Positions 1 to 8,947 are shown, numbered from the stretch's first letter. The stretch: 64,000 nucleotides of DNA from Actinomadura alba (GCF_014323705.1 NZ_JABVEC010000016.1:62001-126000), one strand, 5' to 3'. Notes: generated by a model not told the origin, from the sequence alone. Program-made: numbers and translations.

Positions 1-1325
1 GTCTGGGTGGGCGGAGGCGTGGCCGGGGGCGTGCGAGTGGGCGGGGGCGGGGTGGGCCGTGGCGGGCCGCCGGTCGGCGGAGGCGACATGGGCGGTTGGG
101 TGGGCCAGCCCGGGGGCGGCTGCAGCGGCGGCATCGGCTCACCGGGCCGGATCCGGCCGTCCGGTGGCGGCGAGGCCATCGTCATCGGCTGCGGTACGGC
201 GGACCCGGTGTCGATGGCGAGGGGGCCCGGCTGCGGTACGACCACCGTGCCCTCGTCTCCGACGACCCCGGCCCCGGCGATCGGGGGGGCCGGGAATCCG
301 GACAGGCGGGGCGGTGCCGAGGTGCCGCCCGGGGCGGTGACCGCTGCCGGCCGGTCGTCCGATCGGCACAGGAACTGCGCCACGGAGGCGCCGCCCATGG
401 ACGCGCCCACGAGGAGTGCGGCCACGGCCCCCAGGATGAGCGGGTGCCGGCTCAGCGGCCCACGGCCGTCGTCGGCCGTCTCTTCGACGGCCGCCCGCCG
501 GGCCGGTGGCGTGCGCGGCTGCTGCACCGGGAACCCGCGCTCGTCGAAGTCGGCGATCTGTGCCGCGACGGCGCACCGGTACCCGGTCAGGTCGGTGTCG
601 TGGAAGCAGTCGAGCACCTGCCGGCGCAGTGACTCGGGCGGGGTGACCGTCGGCAGCAGCTCGTACACCTTGGCGGGTGAGACGTTGCGGGGCCGGTGCG
701 GCCCGCACACGCGGCAGGTCAGCGCGTGCCTGAGCAACCGGGCCCGCAGGTCGGCGGAGAGCTCGTCGCGCCGTTCGCGGAGCAGGTCGGCGCGCACCCG
801 GCAGTCGTAGGGCCCGTCGTGCGCGAGAAGCTCGGCGGTGAGCGCCGCCTCGAGCTCGACCCGGGCCCGGTCGAGCAGCGCCGTCACGTCCTCCTCGAGC
901 AGCCCCAGCACGGCGCCGAGGTCGGGTAACTCGAGGCGATGCCGGATGTGCAGCTCCATCGCCTCGCGGCTGAGCGGGGCGAGGCTCATCACGGCGCGCC
1001 AGGCCGTGACGCGCAGGTCGACGTCGTCCTGCCGGTGGGTCGCGATCGACACGTCCGGGCGGCGGCCGCCGTACGGCATCGACCGGGCGCACTCGTGCCT
1101 GGCGATCGCGTAGAGCCAGGGGCCGAACCGGTCGGCGTCACGCAGCCTGCCGATGTGCGCCTCGGCGACGATGAGGGTGTCGCGCAGCGCCTGCCCGGCG
1201 GCGTCTCGATTTCTCCATTGGAACCAGCAGTAGGCGTAGATCCGGTCGCCGTAGGCGTCGTAGACCGCGGTGAGCGCGCTGGGGTCCCGTGCCTGCAGGG
1301 CTTCGACCAAGAGGCGATCACTCAT
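1..1325 (-). CDS. Sigma-70 family (ECF-like) RNA polymerase sigma factor with membrane-anchored tail, partial
   Basis: The minus-strand frame starting at ATG 1325 stays open to the window edge, so the C-terminus is missing. It begins MSDRLLVEALQARDPSALT, and the first ~160 residues read as sigma region 2 (YDAYGDRIYAYCWFQW, then FGPWLYAIARHECARS) and region 4 (MSLAPLSREAMELHIRHRLE). A Cys-x2-Cys segment (LTCRVCGPHRP) follows, then a single hydrophobic helix (ILGAVAALLVGASMGG) and a long Pro/Gly/Ala-rich tail. This sigma plus transmembrane layout is seen in many actinomycete sigma factors and suggests membrane tethering, possibly with a fused anti-sigma-like function (inference). No partner gene is visible in the window. 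Confidence 0.8.
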   Translation of the reverse strand, partial: MSDRLLVEALQARDPSALTAVYDAYGDRIYAYCWFQWRNRDAAGQALRDTLIVAEAHIGRLRDADRFGPWLYAIARHECARSMPYGGRRPDVSIATHRQDDVDLRVTAWRAVMSLAPLSREAMELHIRHRLELPDLGAVLGLLEEDVTALLDRARVELEAALTAELLAHDGPYDCRVRADLLRERRDELSADLRARLLRHALTCRVCGPHRPRNVSPAKVYELLPTVTPPESLRRQVLDCFHDTDLTGYRCAVAAQIADFDERGFPVQQPRTPPARRAAVEETADDGRGPLSRHPLILGAVAALLVGASMGGASVAQFLCRSDDRPAAVTAPGGTSAPPRLSGFPAPPIAGAGVVGDEGTVVVPQPGPLAIDTGSAVPQPMTMASPPPDGRIRPGEPMPPLQPPPGWPTQPPMSPPPTGGPPRPTPPPPTRTPPATPPPTQ

Positions 1326-1432
1326 GACCCGAAGGTAATCAAGTTGCGAGATCACATCCGGCAATGAAAGAAACACAATGTATTGTCGGCTCTATTGGCC
1401 GAAGCGGCCATTATTAACTTTTGGCAGATTTG

Positions 1433-2251
1433 TCACGCAATGGTGCGGCGAGGGCTCAGCCCCTGCTCACGGTGGTCGAGCATGGGGGGAAACGCGCGTT
1501 CGGCGGCAGCAGTGATCATCGTGACCTGCGCCGAGGTCAGGACGACCGGATGCGCGTCGAGGAGGCGCGGCAACCGCCGGGCCCGCTGGAACACGACTCC
1601 GCCGAACCTCAGCCCTCCGCGCGGGACCCGCGCGCCGTGCACCGCGACGACCGGGGACACGGAGAGCTCGTGGCCGAGTTCGTCGGCGAGTAACTCGCCG
1701 ACGGTGTGCGCCGCCCGTACCACCGCGACCTGCAGGTTGACGACGGGCCGGCTGCCCGCCCAGAGCCGACGGTGGTCCGACCAGAGGCGGATGCCGAGGG
1801 TCCAGCGACGGCTGGATATGGCGTAGACGCCCGTGAGGCCGACGACCAGGTGGTCCAGATTGGTGGCGGGGAGGCCGGGCAGCGCTCGATCGTGCAGCAC
1901 GCGGAACTTTCCGGGGTCGAGGGCGGCCAGCACCCGGCCCGTACGCCGCTCGGCCATCGCGCCGTGCCGCCAGCTCGTCACCGGCCCCGGCCGGTTGCGC
2001 AGATAGACGACGTGCACGGCTGACGTCGCGAGGGCCGCCGCCATGCCGGCCCACCAGTTGCCGAGCCCACCGACGATCACCGCGTTCGAGACGGCCAGCG
2101 CCAGGCGCATCATCATGCGCTCCTGACGATGGCGGGCGGACAGCGTGCGGTAGCGGGCCCATGCCGAGGCACCGGCGGCGGACCCGCCACTGTGAGTTCT
2201 CCAGCCCCCTGGCGAGGGCCCGCGCCCGGACTGCGCCCCGCGACCCGGCAC
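1433..2251 (-). CDS. NERD (nuclease-related) domain protein with membrane segments
   Basis: A 272-residue product. After a basic N-terminus, residues ~47-85 contain two hydrophobic stretches (LALAVSNAVIVGGLGNWWAG and AAALATSAVHVVYL). From ~100 on it matches the NERD fold: HDRALPG, then NLDHLVVGLTGVYAISSRRW, where the usual lysine-bearing strand reads S-S-R-R. NERD proteins are membrane-associated relatives of Holliday-junction nucleases of uncertain role. The GTG at 2251 is used as start, but the Met run near 2115 is an alternative, since the N-terminal 45 residues look non-globular. It is divergent from the MerR gene at 2410. Confidence 0.65.
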   Translation of the reverse strand: MPGRGAQSGRGPSPGGWRTHSGGSAAGASAWARYRTLSARHRQERMMMRLALAVSNAVIVGGLGNWWAGMAAALATSAVHVVYLRNRPGPVTSWRHGAMAERRTGRVLAALDPGKFRVLHDRALPGLPATNLDHLVVGLTGVYAISSRRWTLGIRLWSDHRRLWAGSRPVVNLQVAVVRAAHTVGELLADELGHELSVSPVVAVHGARVPRGGLRFGGVVFQRARRLPRLLDAHPVVLTSAQVTMITAAAERAFPPMLDHREQGLSPRRTIA

Positions 2252-2373
2252 CGTGTGGCCCCTTCTATCGGATAGACGTCAGCGTGGAGTCCGGTCCGGT
2301 GATTCTTCAAGGGCTTTGGCCAGGTCATGGTGATCTCCATGCCCGGGCTGTCCACTGTGGGCGGGAAACCACC
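2252..2373. other. Short intergenic region without a gene
   Basis: This is the head-to-head spacer between the NERD gene and the MerR gene. Apart from the promoter and operator at its right end, described separately, I see nothing that codes. Confidence 0.5.
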
Positions 2374-2409
2374 TTGACACTGTCACGATGACAGTGTCAT
2401 TGTTCAACT
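2374..2409 (+). promoter_or_regulatory. Promoter with MerR-type palindromic operator; probable leaderless start
   Basis: A TTGACA -35 box (2374-2379) overlaps a perfect palindrome with 11-bp arms, TGACACTGTCA-cga-TGACAGTGTCA (2375-2399). It lies about 10 nt before the ATG at 2410. There is no Shine-Dalgarno sequence between operator and ATG, so the mRNA may be leaderless. A dyad in the -35/-10 spacer is the usual architecture of MerR-controlled promoters. Autoregulation by the gene at 2410 is therefore inferred. Confidence 0.65.
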
Positions 2410-3234
2410 ATGGAGAGCACCTGGACCATCACCGAACTCGCGGCGGCCGCCACCACCGCGCTCAGCGGTGAGCCCGCACAGGTGAACGGCCGGGTCAGGG
2501 ACATGCCCAACGAACGCTTGATCAGGTGGTACACGACCATCGGGCTGGTGGATCCCCCCGCCGGCCGGCGCGGCCGGATCGCGCTGTACGGGCGCCGCCA
2601 CCTGCTGCAGCTCATCGCGGTCAAGCGACGGCAGGCCGAGGGCCGCACCATCGCCCAGATCCAGGTCGAGCTGGCCGGTGCCACCGACGCCACCCTGCGG
2701 TCCATCGCCCGGATCCCCTCCCCCGACGCGGTTCCGGACCCCACCTTCGAGCCGGAGCCCGCCCACGACGCCATCCCGGCGTCGGCGCCCAAGCCCGGTG
2801 CCACCCCCGGCGCCGCTCCCGGCGCCGCCTCCGACACCACCTCCGATGCGGCCTCCGACACGGCTCAGGGCCGACGGCACCGCTTCTGGACCCCTCCCCC
2901 GGCCTCGGCCCTCGACCTCGATCGTGCGGTCGTCGGCGTACCCCGGGCGGGAACCGCTGCGGGATCACGCCCCGGCATGGGCGATGAGGAGTCGCCGGCA
3001 CTCGTCCACGGCGTGCGACTCGCGCCCGGGGTGACCCTGCTGCTCGACGGCGACGCCCTCCGGCCCGAGGACGTCGCCGTGATCGAGATCGCCGCGCGGC
3101 CCCTGCTCGACGCGCTGCGCGACCGCGGCCTGCCACTCGGCTCCGCCCCTACGACGCCCTCCGCGAGTACGGGCGACGGCGGCTCCGAGGCCGACGATTC
3201 ATCCGCACAGTCCCCCACAGGGAGGTCCACATGA
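2410..3234 (+). CDS. MerR-family transcriptional regulator
   Basis: A 274-residue protein. The N-terminal winged helix-turn-helix spans ~35-90, with MPNERLIRWYTTIGLVDPP followed by YGRRHLLQLIAVKRRQAEG and IAQIQVEL. That is the MerR HTH, though the recognition region begins later than usual after a ~30-residue leader. Residues ~110-160 form an Ala/Pro/Asp-rich low-complexity linker. The C-terminal ~80 residues (LAPGVTLLLDGDALRPEDVAVIEIAARPLL) form a small domain shared by such MerR proteins located next to VIT-VWA genes. The stop overlaps the next start (ATGA at 3231-3234), so the two are translationally coupled. The palindrome just upstream is the likely operator. Confidence 0.75.
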   Translation: MESTWTITELAAAATTALSGEPAQVNGRVRDMPNERLIRWYTTIGLVDPPAGRRGRIALYGRRHLLQLIAVKRRQAEGRTIAQIQVELAGATDATLRSIARIPSPDAVPDPTFEPEPAHDAIPASAPKPGATPGAAPGAASDTTSDAASDTAQGRRHRFWTPPPASALDLDRAVVGVPRAGTAAGSRPGMGDEESPALVHGVRLAPGVTLLLDGDALRPEDVAVIEIAARPLLDALRDRGLPLGSAPTTPSASTGDGGSEADDSSAQSPTGRST

Positions 3235-5813
3235 CCGTGCACATTGCGCCACTCTTCCCGGATCGGCCGAGCGCCGGCGACCCACCCGCGACGACGACCG
3301 ACGAAGGCATGGGGGCACTCACCACCGACAAGGGCAATCTGCCGCTCGACGCCGTCGACATCCGCGCCGCCATCACCGGGCTGGGTGCCGGCATCGAGAT
3401 GGTCCAGGGATTCCACAATCCGTTCGACGTACCGCTCGAAGCGACGTACATCTTCCCGCTTCCGGACCGCGCGGCGGTCACCGCGATGCGCATGGAGGCG
3501 GCCGACCGCGTCATCGAGGGCACGCTCAAGGAGCGTGGTCAGGCGCGCGAGGACTATGACGCCGCGATCGCCGCCGGTCAGCGAGCCGCGATCGCCGAAG
3601 AGGACCGCCCGGACGTCTTCACCATGCGGGTCGGCAACATCCTGCCGGGCGAGCGGGTCACCGTGACGCTGAAACTGAGCCAGCCGCTTCCGTACGAGGA
3701 CGACGCGGCGACGTTCCGCTTCCCGCTGGTCGTGGCTCCCCGCTACATTCCCGGGGCGCCGCTGGACGAGCCCCCGGCGGGCGACGGCGTCGTACGGGAC
3801 ACCGAGGCGGTCCCCGACGCCTCCCGGATCAGCCCGCCCGTGCTCCTGCCCGGCTTCCCGAACCCGATCCGGCTGGAGCTGTCGGTCGAGATCGACCCGG
3901 CCGGTCTGCCGCTCACCGAGATCCGGTCCAGCTACGGCGGCCCCGCCACCGACATGCCCACCACCGGCACGCCCACCACCGGCACGCCCGCCACCGGCAT
4001 GCTCGCCGCCGAGGACGGCGAGGGCGGCCGTACGGTCGTCCGGCTGCGGCCGGGACAGCGGCTGGACCGCGACTTCATCCTGCGCCTCGGCTTCGCCCGC
4101 CAGGAGGCCGGGTCGCTGACCCTGGTGCCCGACGAGACCGGTGACGAGGGAACGTTCACCTTCACGGTCATGCCGTCCGGAGAGCACCGGCCACGCCCGC
4201 GCGACGTCGTCCTGGCGCTCGACCGCTCCGGCAGCATGCAGGGCTGGAAGATCGTGGCGGCCCGGCGGGCGGCCGCGCGCATCATCGACACCCTTACCGG
4301 CGAGGACCGGTTCGCCGTGCTGAGCTTCGACCACGTGGTCCAACGGCCCGCGGGCCTGCCGGACACGCTCGTGACGGCGTCCGACCGCAACCGGTTCCGC
4401 GCCGTCGAGCACCTCGCCGGGTTGAGCGCGCGCGGCGGCACCGAGATGCTCGGTCCCCTGGCCGAGGCCGCCGGTCTGCTCGGCGATTCGGGCCGCGACC
4501 GGGTCCTGGTCCTGATCACCGACGGGCAGGTCGGCAATGAAGACCAGATCCTCGCCCATCTCGCGCCCGCGCTCGGAGGCACCCGGGTGCACGCCGTCGG
4601 CATCGATCGCGCCGTCAACGCCGGCTTCCTCGGCCGGCTGGCCTCGATCGGGCAGGGCCGGTTCGAACTCGTGGAGAGCGAGGAGCGGCTCGACGAGGCG
4701 ATGGAGCGGATTCACCATCGCATCGGCGCCCCGCTAGTCACCGGGCTGACACTGGAGGCCGACGGGCTGGAGGTCGTGCCGGGCACAGTGGCCCCCGGCC
4801 GGCTCGGCGCCCTGTTCCCCGGCGTACCCCTGGTCATCTCGGGCCGGTGGCGCGGTGGCCTCACCGGCGCGACAGCCGATGCCAGGACCGATGCGACAGC
4901 CGGTACGGGCACCGTCGCGATGGCCGTACGTGGCGTCACGGCGGACGGCGCCCAGTGGCGGCGCAGCGCACCGGGCACCGTCGTCACGGACCGGGCGGCG
5001 GTGTCGATCTGGGCTCGCGCGCACCTACGGGAACTCGAGGACCGCTATGTGACGAGCGGGTCGGAGCGTCTCGAGAAGCGGATCGTCGACACCTCGCTGC
5101 GCTTCGGCGTGCTGTGCAGGTTCACCGCCTTCGTCGCCGTCGACAGCCGGGTCGTCGCCGCCGGCCAGGACCCGCATCCTGTCGTACAGCCGGTGGAGAT
5201 GCCCGACGGCTGGGGTCGATCCCAGCAGGCTCCCGCCATGCCCATGGCCGCCGGTGCGCTGCCGGCGACGTTCGGATCCGCCCCCGACGCGGCTTTCGCG
5301 GTCGACTACATGGCGAGTGAGGTCGGCATTCAGGGCATGCCCGCGCCGGGAGGGTCCCCGCCCGCGCCCTTGGGCCGGCCGATGGGCCGGCCTGGCGGAG
5401 GGAGCGGCTACCGCGGCGGGAGGTCGCCGCGAGGGCGTACCGGTGGCACCCTGTCGGACAGGTCGGGTATTTCGGCGAGTGCACCCGACCCGCTGTCCTT
5501 CGCCAGGCAGCAGGCGCGACAGGAGGTCGAGCTGCTGACCGGGTCGGCGACGGCACCCGACGACCTGCGGCGGCAGATGCTGTCCGACCTGCGCACGAGG
5601 CTCGACGCGCTGATCATCCTGCTCGAGGACTCGGGCGTGGCCGAGGAGGCGTTCGCGCCGCTGGTCGAGCTGCGGTCCGAGCTGCGCTCAGCCGAAGAGA
5701 CCTTCCACACCCTGGGGACGGCCGAGCTGTGGGAGCGCACCGTGCGCGTGCTGACGGAGTTCGCCGACGGCGGCCCTCCCGCCAGGCGCGCTTTTTGGAA
5801 ACGGCAGGGCTGA
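3231..5813 (+). CDS. VIT and von Willebrand factor A domain protein
   Basis: An 860-residue protein without a signal peptide. Residues ~20-165 form a VIT domain (FHNPFDVPLEATYIFPLPDR, then the conserved ERGQAREDYDAAIAAGQRAA). A VWA domain follows at ~320-500 with a complete MIDAS start (DVVLALDRSGSMQGWK, i.e. D-x-S-x-S), the matching Thr (GGTEML) and an Asp (LITDGQVGNE). A Gly/Pro/Arg-rich linker near 700-750 leads to a helical C-terminus. A short repeat of accggcacgcc units lies near 3955-3990. Bacterial VIT-VWA proteins are metal-dependent adhesion-fold proteins of unknown cytosolic role. Coupling to a MerR regulator suggests induction by a ligand (inference). Confidence 0.85.
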   Translation: MTVHIAPLFPDRPSAGDPPATTTDEGMGALTTDKGNLPLDAVDIRAAITGLGAGIEMVQGFHNPFDVPLEATYIFPLPDRAAVTAMRMEAADRVIEGTLKERGQAREDYDAAIAAGQRAAIAEEDRPDVFTMRVGNILPGERVTVTLKLSQPLPYEDDAATFRFPLVVAPRYIPGAPLDEPPAGDGVVRDTEAVPDASRISPPVLLPGFPNPIRLELSVEIDPAGLPLTEIRSSYGGPATDMPTTGTPTTGTPATGMLAAEDGEGGRTVVRLRPGQRLDRDFILRLGFARQEAGSLTLVPDETGDEGTFTFTVMPSGEHRPRPRDVVLALDRSGSMQGWKIVAARRAAARIIDTLTGEDRFAVLSFDHVVQRPAGLPDTLVTASDRNRFRAVEHLAGLSARGGTEMLGPLAEAAGLLGDSGRDRVLVLITDGQVGNEDQILAHLAPALGGTRVHAVGIDRAVNAGFLGRLASIGQGRFELVESEERLDEAMERIHHRIGAPLVTGLTLEADGLEVVPGTVAPGRLGALFPGVPLVISGRWRGGLTGATADARTDATAGTGTVAMAVRGVTADGAQWRRSAPGTVVTDRAAVSIWARAHLRELEDRYVTSGSERLEKRIVDTSLRFGVLCRFTAFVAVDSRVVAAGQDPHPVVQPVEMPDGWGRSQQAPAMPMAAGALPATFGSAPDAAFAVDYMASEVGIQGMPAPGGSPPAPLGRPMGRPGGGSGYRGGRSPRGRTGGTLSDRSGISASAPDPLSFARQQARQEVELLTGSATAPDDLRRQMLSDLRTRLDALIILLEDSGVAEEAFAPLVELRSELRSAEETFHTLGTAELWERTVRVLTEFADGGPPARRAFWKRQG

Positions 5814-5979
5814 GCCAGGCCCGACCAAGAAGCCGTGTTTACTCTGAGCACCCACGAGGTAACACTCCGTATGCGAGGTGGAGGTCTACACCGGACCCCC
5901 CGCCGGTGAAACGAAAACCTCGCAGGTCACAGTGAATGCGTGCCGTGGATTCGGCATGCGTGGATCCGGGAGTGTGTAT

Positions 5980-6348
5980 ATGCGACGCGGATACGCGGCC
6001 ACAACGGCGGTCCTGGCTCTTGGAGCGGTCGTCGGCATCGGCATCGCGGCGCAGGAGGAGGGCGCCGCGGCCGCCGCAAAGCCGACAAGTGCGCAGAGGG
6101 CGGCCTTCGACGGCTACCAGCTCGTCAAGCTGCCCAACGCCAACGTCCCCGCCTTCACCCGGCGTACGGTCTGGTGCCCCAACGGGAAACGGGCCATAGG
6201 CGGCGGCGGGGAGGCCCAGGGCAACGGCGCGATCCTGGTGGGCAGCTTCCCCACCAACGACGGTCGAGGCTGGATCGCCCTGGGCCGCCAGGATGGCCAC
6301 AACACGGTCGGCATCAGCGTCTATGCCGTTTGTGCCAACGCCACCTGA
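5980..6348 (+). CDS. Small secreted protein, unknown function
   Basis: The ATG at 5980 is chosen because GGGAG sits about 8 nt upstream and it opens a clear signal peptide (MRRGYAATTAVLALGAVVGI, then an Ala-rich cleavage region). The ~122-residue product has a mature domain with two cysteines (TVWCPNGKRAIGGGGEA and VYAVCANAT). This is a recurring actinomycete arrangement in which a CPxGKRxxGGG strand and the C-terminal Cys form a small beta-rich exported domain. Function is unknown. A rho-independent terminator follows within 20 bp, so it is monocistronic. Confidence 0.65.
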   Translation: MRRGYAATTAVLALGAVVGIGIAAQEEGAAAAAKPTSAQRAAFDGYQLVKLPNANVPAFTRRTVWCPNGKRAIGGGGEAQGNGAILVGSFPTNDGRGWIALGRQDGHNTVGISVYAVCANAT

Positions 6349-6366
6349 TCGACGGGTTTCCATAAG

Positions 6367-6400
6367 TGATGGGGCCAGGCCGTACGGCTTGGCCCCATCA
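6367..6400 (+). terminator. Rho-independent-type hairpin after the small secreted protein
   Basis: Perfect 11-bp arms TGATGGGGCCA and TGGCCCCATCA enclose a 12-nt loop, starting 19 bp past the stop at 6348. There is no strong T-run, as is common in high-GC actinomycetes. Confidence 0.7.
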
Positions 6401-6760
6401 CCATGTGACGAGTCCGGCTTGTGCGTTCTGGTCCTGCGAGCACGATGTCCGGCATCCCACCCCTCTGGTGTCAGCGGCGCACCGCCGATAGATCTCCAGG
6501 CTTCGGATGCACCTCGGAGGTCAACCGGTTCACCATGGACACGGCTCACTGGACAAAGCCCGGCCACACCATGCGGGTTCTTCCCCAAAACCCCGTCTGT
6601 ATCGGCGGCTCCTGCGCATCCGGACAGGTCAAAGCGGGCAGATTTCAATCGCCGGGATATAACGGGCGAAATCCTGCGACTTCCCCGTACCGGCTGGGCC
6701 ACGGACGTGGCACGTGATCGCGGACCACCGTCACGTGACTCACATCACACGGGAGGAATC
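6401..6760. other. Intergenic region, 360 bp, no supported gene
   Basis: Frames here look non-coding on both strands. The segment just before the fasciclin gene (6700-6755) contains two CACGTGA half-palindromes (6709-6715 and 6731-6737) that could be regulator sites. I see nothing else. Confidence 0.4.
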
Positions 6761-7354
6761 ATGAGAAGACCTGTTGTCCTACCAGTCGTCGCAAGTCTGG
6801 CCCTGGGCATCGTCGCCTTCTCCGGATCCGTCGAGACGGTGGCAGCGACGATCGAGGCGCCTGGGGCGTCAGCCGCCTCGGATCCGATCGGTCCAGGCTG
6901 CTCATCCATACCGGCCACCGGAGCAGGGAGCTTCTCCAGCATGGCCACCCAACCAGCCGCCACGGCCGCCGCCAACATCCCGGATCTGTCCACAATGGTC
7001 TCCGCCATCAAGAAGGCCGGCCTGATGGACAAAATGAACTCGGCGAAGGACATCACAATCTTCGCGCCGACCAACGCCGCGTTCGCCAAGATCCCGAGAG
7101 CAGAGCTCGACAAGATCATGGCAAACCAGAAGGCCCTTTCCGACATCATGAGCTACCACATCGTCAACCAGCGAATGGCGCCGCGAGCCCGGGCGGCCTC
7201 CAGTTCCATCAAGACGATGGAGGGCGGCATGCTTCGTATCAGCGGCTCCGGAGACTCGCTGAAAGTGAACGACGCCTCCGTGGTCTGCGGCGACATACCG
7301 ACCGCCAACGCCACCATTTACATGATCGACTCGGTGCTCACACCGCAGCGATAA
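6761..7354 (+). CDS. Secreted fasciclin-domain protein
   Basis: A 197-residue product. The start at 6761 is fixed by GGGAGGA 5 nt upstream and a signal peptide (RRPVVLPVVASLALGIVAFS). Residues ~65-197 are a single FAS1 domain: NIPDLSTMVSAIKKAG, the H1 motif ITIFAPTNAAFAKIP, a YHI strand (MSYHIVNQ) and the C-terminal IYMIDSVLTP. FAS1 domains mediate cell-surface adhesion. The C-terminus has no anchor, so the protein is probably released or a small wall-associated antigen, like mycobacterial MPT70-type proteins. It lies alone between two hairpins. Confidence 0.88.
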   Translation: MRRPVVLPVVASLALGIVAFSGSVETVAATIEAPGASAASDPIGPGCSSIPATGAGSFSSMATQPAATAAANIPDLSTMVSAIKKAGLMDKMNSAKDITIFAPTNAAFAKIPRAELDKIMANQKALSDIMSYHIVNQRMAPRARAASSSIKTMEGGMLRISGSGDSLKVNDASVVCGDIPTANATIYMIDSVLTPQR

Positions 7355-7381
7355 CGCTGTTGTGGTCGCGCAGCCGACACG

Positions 7382-7416
7382 GGGAGCCGGCCGAAGGAAA
7401 ACCAAGGCCGGCTCCC
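7382..7416 (+). terminator. Hairpin terminator after the fasciclin gene
   Basis: Perfect 11-bp arms GGGAGCCGGCC and GGCCGGCTCCC with a 13-nt A-rich loop, 28 bp downstream of the stop at 7354. It also lies downstream of the convergent gene ending at 7492 and may serve both strands. Confidence 0.7.
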
Positions 7417-7491
7417 GATGACATATTGATGTCCACTCCGGCGTGATCTGGTGTCAATTGTTCGCGCCGACAACTGGACATCTCCTGCTCA

Positions 7492-8700
7492 TCAGGCCAC
7501 GTCGATCCGGTAGACGGGTCCGTTGAGGCTGAGGACGTACAACTCGCCTGCCTGGTCGACGCCGAACGCGGAGAGCTGACCCACGCCGGTGAGCAATGTG
7601 CGCGGGTCGGCGGTGTTCTCCGGCCCCGAGGGACCGACCGGGACCTCCTTGACCCATCCGGCGCAGTAGTCGCCGTACACGTAGTGCCCCGTCAGACCCG
7701 CCAGTTTCCGGCCCCGGTAGACGTGCCCGCCGATCACCGAGCAGGCGCCGTCCTTGTGCAGCGGATACTCCAGGACGGGGTCGACGGCGTCGGCCGGGCG
7801 GTCGCCCTTGAACCGGTGCCGCCCCTCGCGCGCGTTCCAGCCGTAGTTCTCCCCGCCCTTCGAACGGCCCGGCTGCCGGTCGACCTCTTCCCAGCCGTCC
7901 TGGCCCACGTCGCCGATCCACAGGTCGCCGGTGACGGAGTCGAACGAGAACCGCCAGGGGTTGCGCAGGCCGTACGCCCAGATCTCCGGCTTGGCACCTC
8001 GCCGGTTCACGAACGGGTTGTCGCGCGGCACCCCATAGGCCTTACCGCCCGCGGGGCGGGGCGCGATGCGCAGGATCTTGCCGAGCCAGGTGCCGAGGTT
8101 CTGACCGTTGCCCTGCGGGTCGCCGCCACTGCCGCCGTCCCCGAAGGCGATGTAGAGATGGCCGTCGGGCCCGAACGCCAGCTGACCGCCGTTGTGGTTG
8201 GCGTACGGCTGCTTCTGGAAGAGCACCTCGCGCCGGGAGCCCCGGTCGACTTCGCCGTCCCGGCCGACGGCCCACTCGGTGACGTGCGTGTGCCCGCTCT
8301 TGTCCGTGTAGTCGAGGTAGAGGTGGCGGCCGTCGGGCGAGAATGCGATGCCGAGCAGGCCCCGCTCGCCCCCGCTGGTGAGGTCCGCGCGCAGGTCGAG
8401 CACGGGTTCGGGGTCGAGCCTTCCGTCGCGGATCGCCCGGACCCGGCCGGGCTGTTCGATGACGTAGAGCGCCTGGTCGCCCCGGCGTACCGTCATCCCC
8501 ACCGGCGCGTCCAGGTCGGCGAGTTTCGTCAGCTTCACCCTGCCGGTTCTCGCGGGCGCCTGCGCGCCGCCGGACGACGCGGTCGTCGCCCGGCCACTGG
8601 TCCGGTCCTCGGTCGATCCGCCCGCGTCCGATCCACCACAGCCGGTCATCGCGGCGGCCGTCACCGCGGCCGCGGCGCACACCCTCCGGAACCTTCGCAT
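7492..8700 (-). CDS. PQQ-dependent sugar dehydrogenase (sorbosone/glucose dehydrogenase-type) lipoprotein
   Basis: A 402-residue product. The start at 8700 is chosen for the GGAGAGGA ribosome site and the lipoprotein signal ending in the lipobox MTGCGG (Cys ~20). It folds as a soluble-GDH-type six-bladed propeller: LDAPVGMTVRRGDQALYVIEQPGRV, GERGLLGIAFSPDG, then YANHNGGQLAFGPDGHLYIAFGDGG and GLRNPWRFSFDSVTGDLWIGDVGQDGWEE, ending GGHVYRG and YGDYCAGWV. These blades carry the conserved Asn-His-Asn/Gly-Asp-Gly PQQ and calcium ligands. Its place is the outer face of the cell membrane. It is probably a single-gene unit. The substrate cannot be told from sequence. Confidence 0.85.
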   Translation of the reverse strand: MRRFRRVCAAAAVTAAAMTGCGGSDAGGSTEDRTSGRATTASSGGAQAPARTGRVKLTKLADLDAPVGMTVRRGDQALYVIEQPGRVRAIRDGRLDPEPVLDLRADLTSGGERGLLGIAFSPDGRHLYLDYTDKSGHTHVTEWAVGRDGEVDRGSRREVLFQKQPYANHNGGQLAFGPDGHLYIAFGDGGSGGDPQGNGQNLGTWLGKILRIAPRPAGGKAYGVPRDNPFVNRRGAKPEIWAYGLRNPWRFSFDSVTGDLWIGDVGQDGWEEVDRQPGRSKGGENYGWNAREGRHRFKGDRPADAVDPVLEYPLHKDGACSVIGGHVYRGRKLAGLTGHYVYGDYCAGWVKEVPVGPSGPENTADPRTLLTGVGQLSAFGVDQAGELYVLSLNGPVYRIDVA

Positions 8701-8916
8701 GGGCACATCCTCTCCAGCGGGTCGGGCCCGGTCGCAGCACCAACGAGGGTCGTGGTCGTATCGCACGCGTGCGGCACAGGCGAGAACGAGTCCGCTCGGG
8801 TGGCGAAATCGATCAGGATCGATGTCCCGCAAGAGTAATCATGAACCGCGCCGTCCGGGCACCGTACCGGCGTCCGGTCGGCCCGCCGGGTCGGCTGCCC
8901 TGATGTCACGACCCGT

Positions 8917-8947
8917 AAAGGCCCTTCCATATTCGGGAAGGGCCTTT
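8917..8947. terminator. Bidirectional hairpin terminator
   Basis: Perfect 12-bp arms AAAGGCCCTTCC and GGAAGGGCCTTT with a 7-nt loop and a TTTT run on the plus strand. It lies downstream of the DUF397 gene (minus strand) and insulates the dehydrogenase gene. Confidence 0.75.

Noticed and set aside
2865-4718. Long minus-strand frame opposite the VIT-VWA gene
   Set aside because: Low-complexity Arg/Gly/Asp-rich translation, no start signal; the plus strand carries the intact VIT and VWA motifs.
5839-6702. Minus-strand gene opposite the small secreted protein
   Set aside because: It spans a hairpin terminator and two intergenic regions and has no motif; the plus-strand signal-peptide gene with a ribosome site is better supported.
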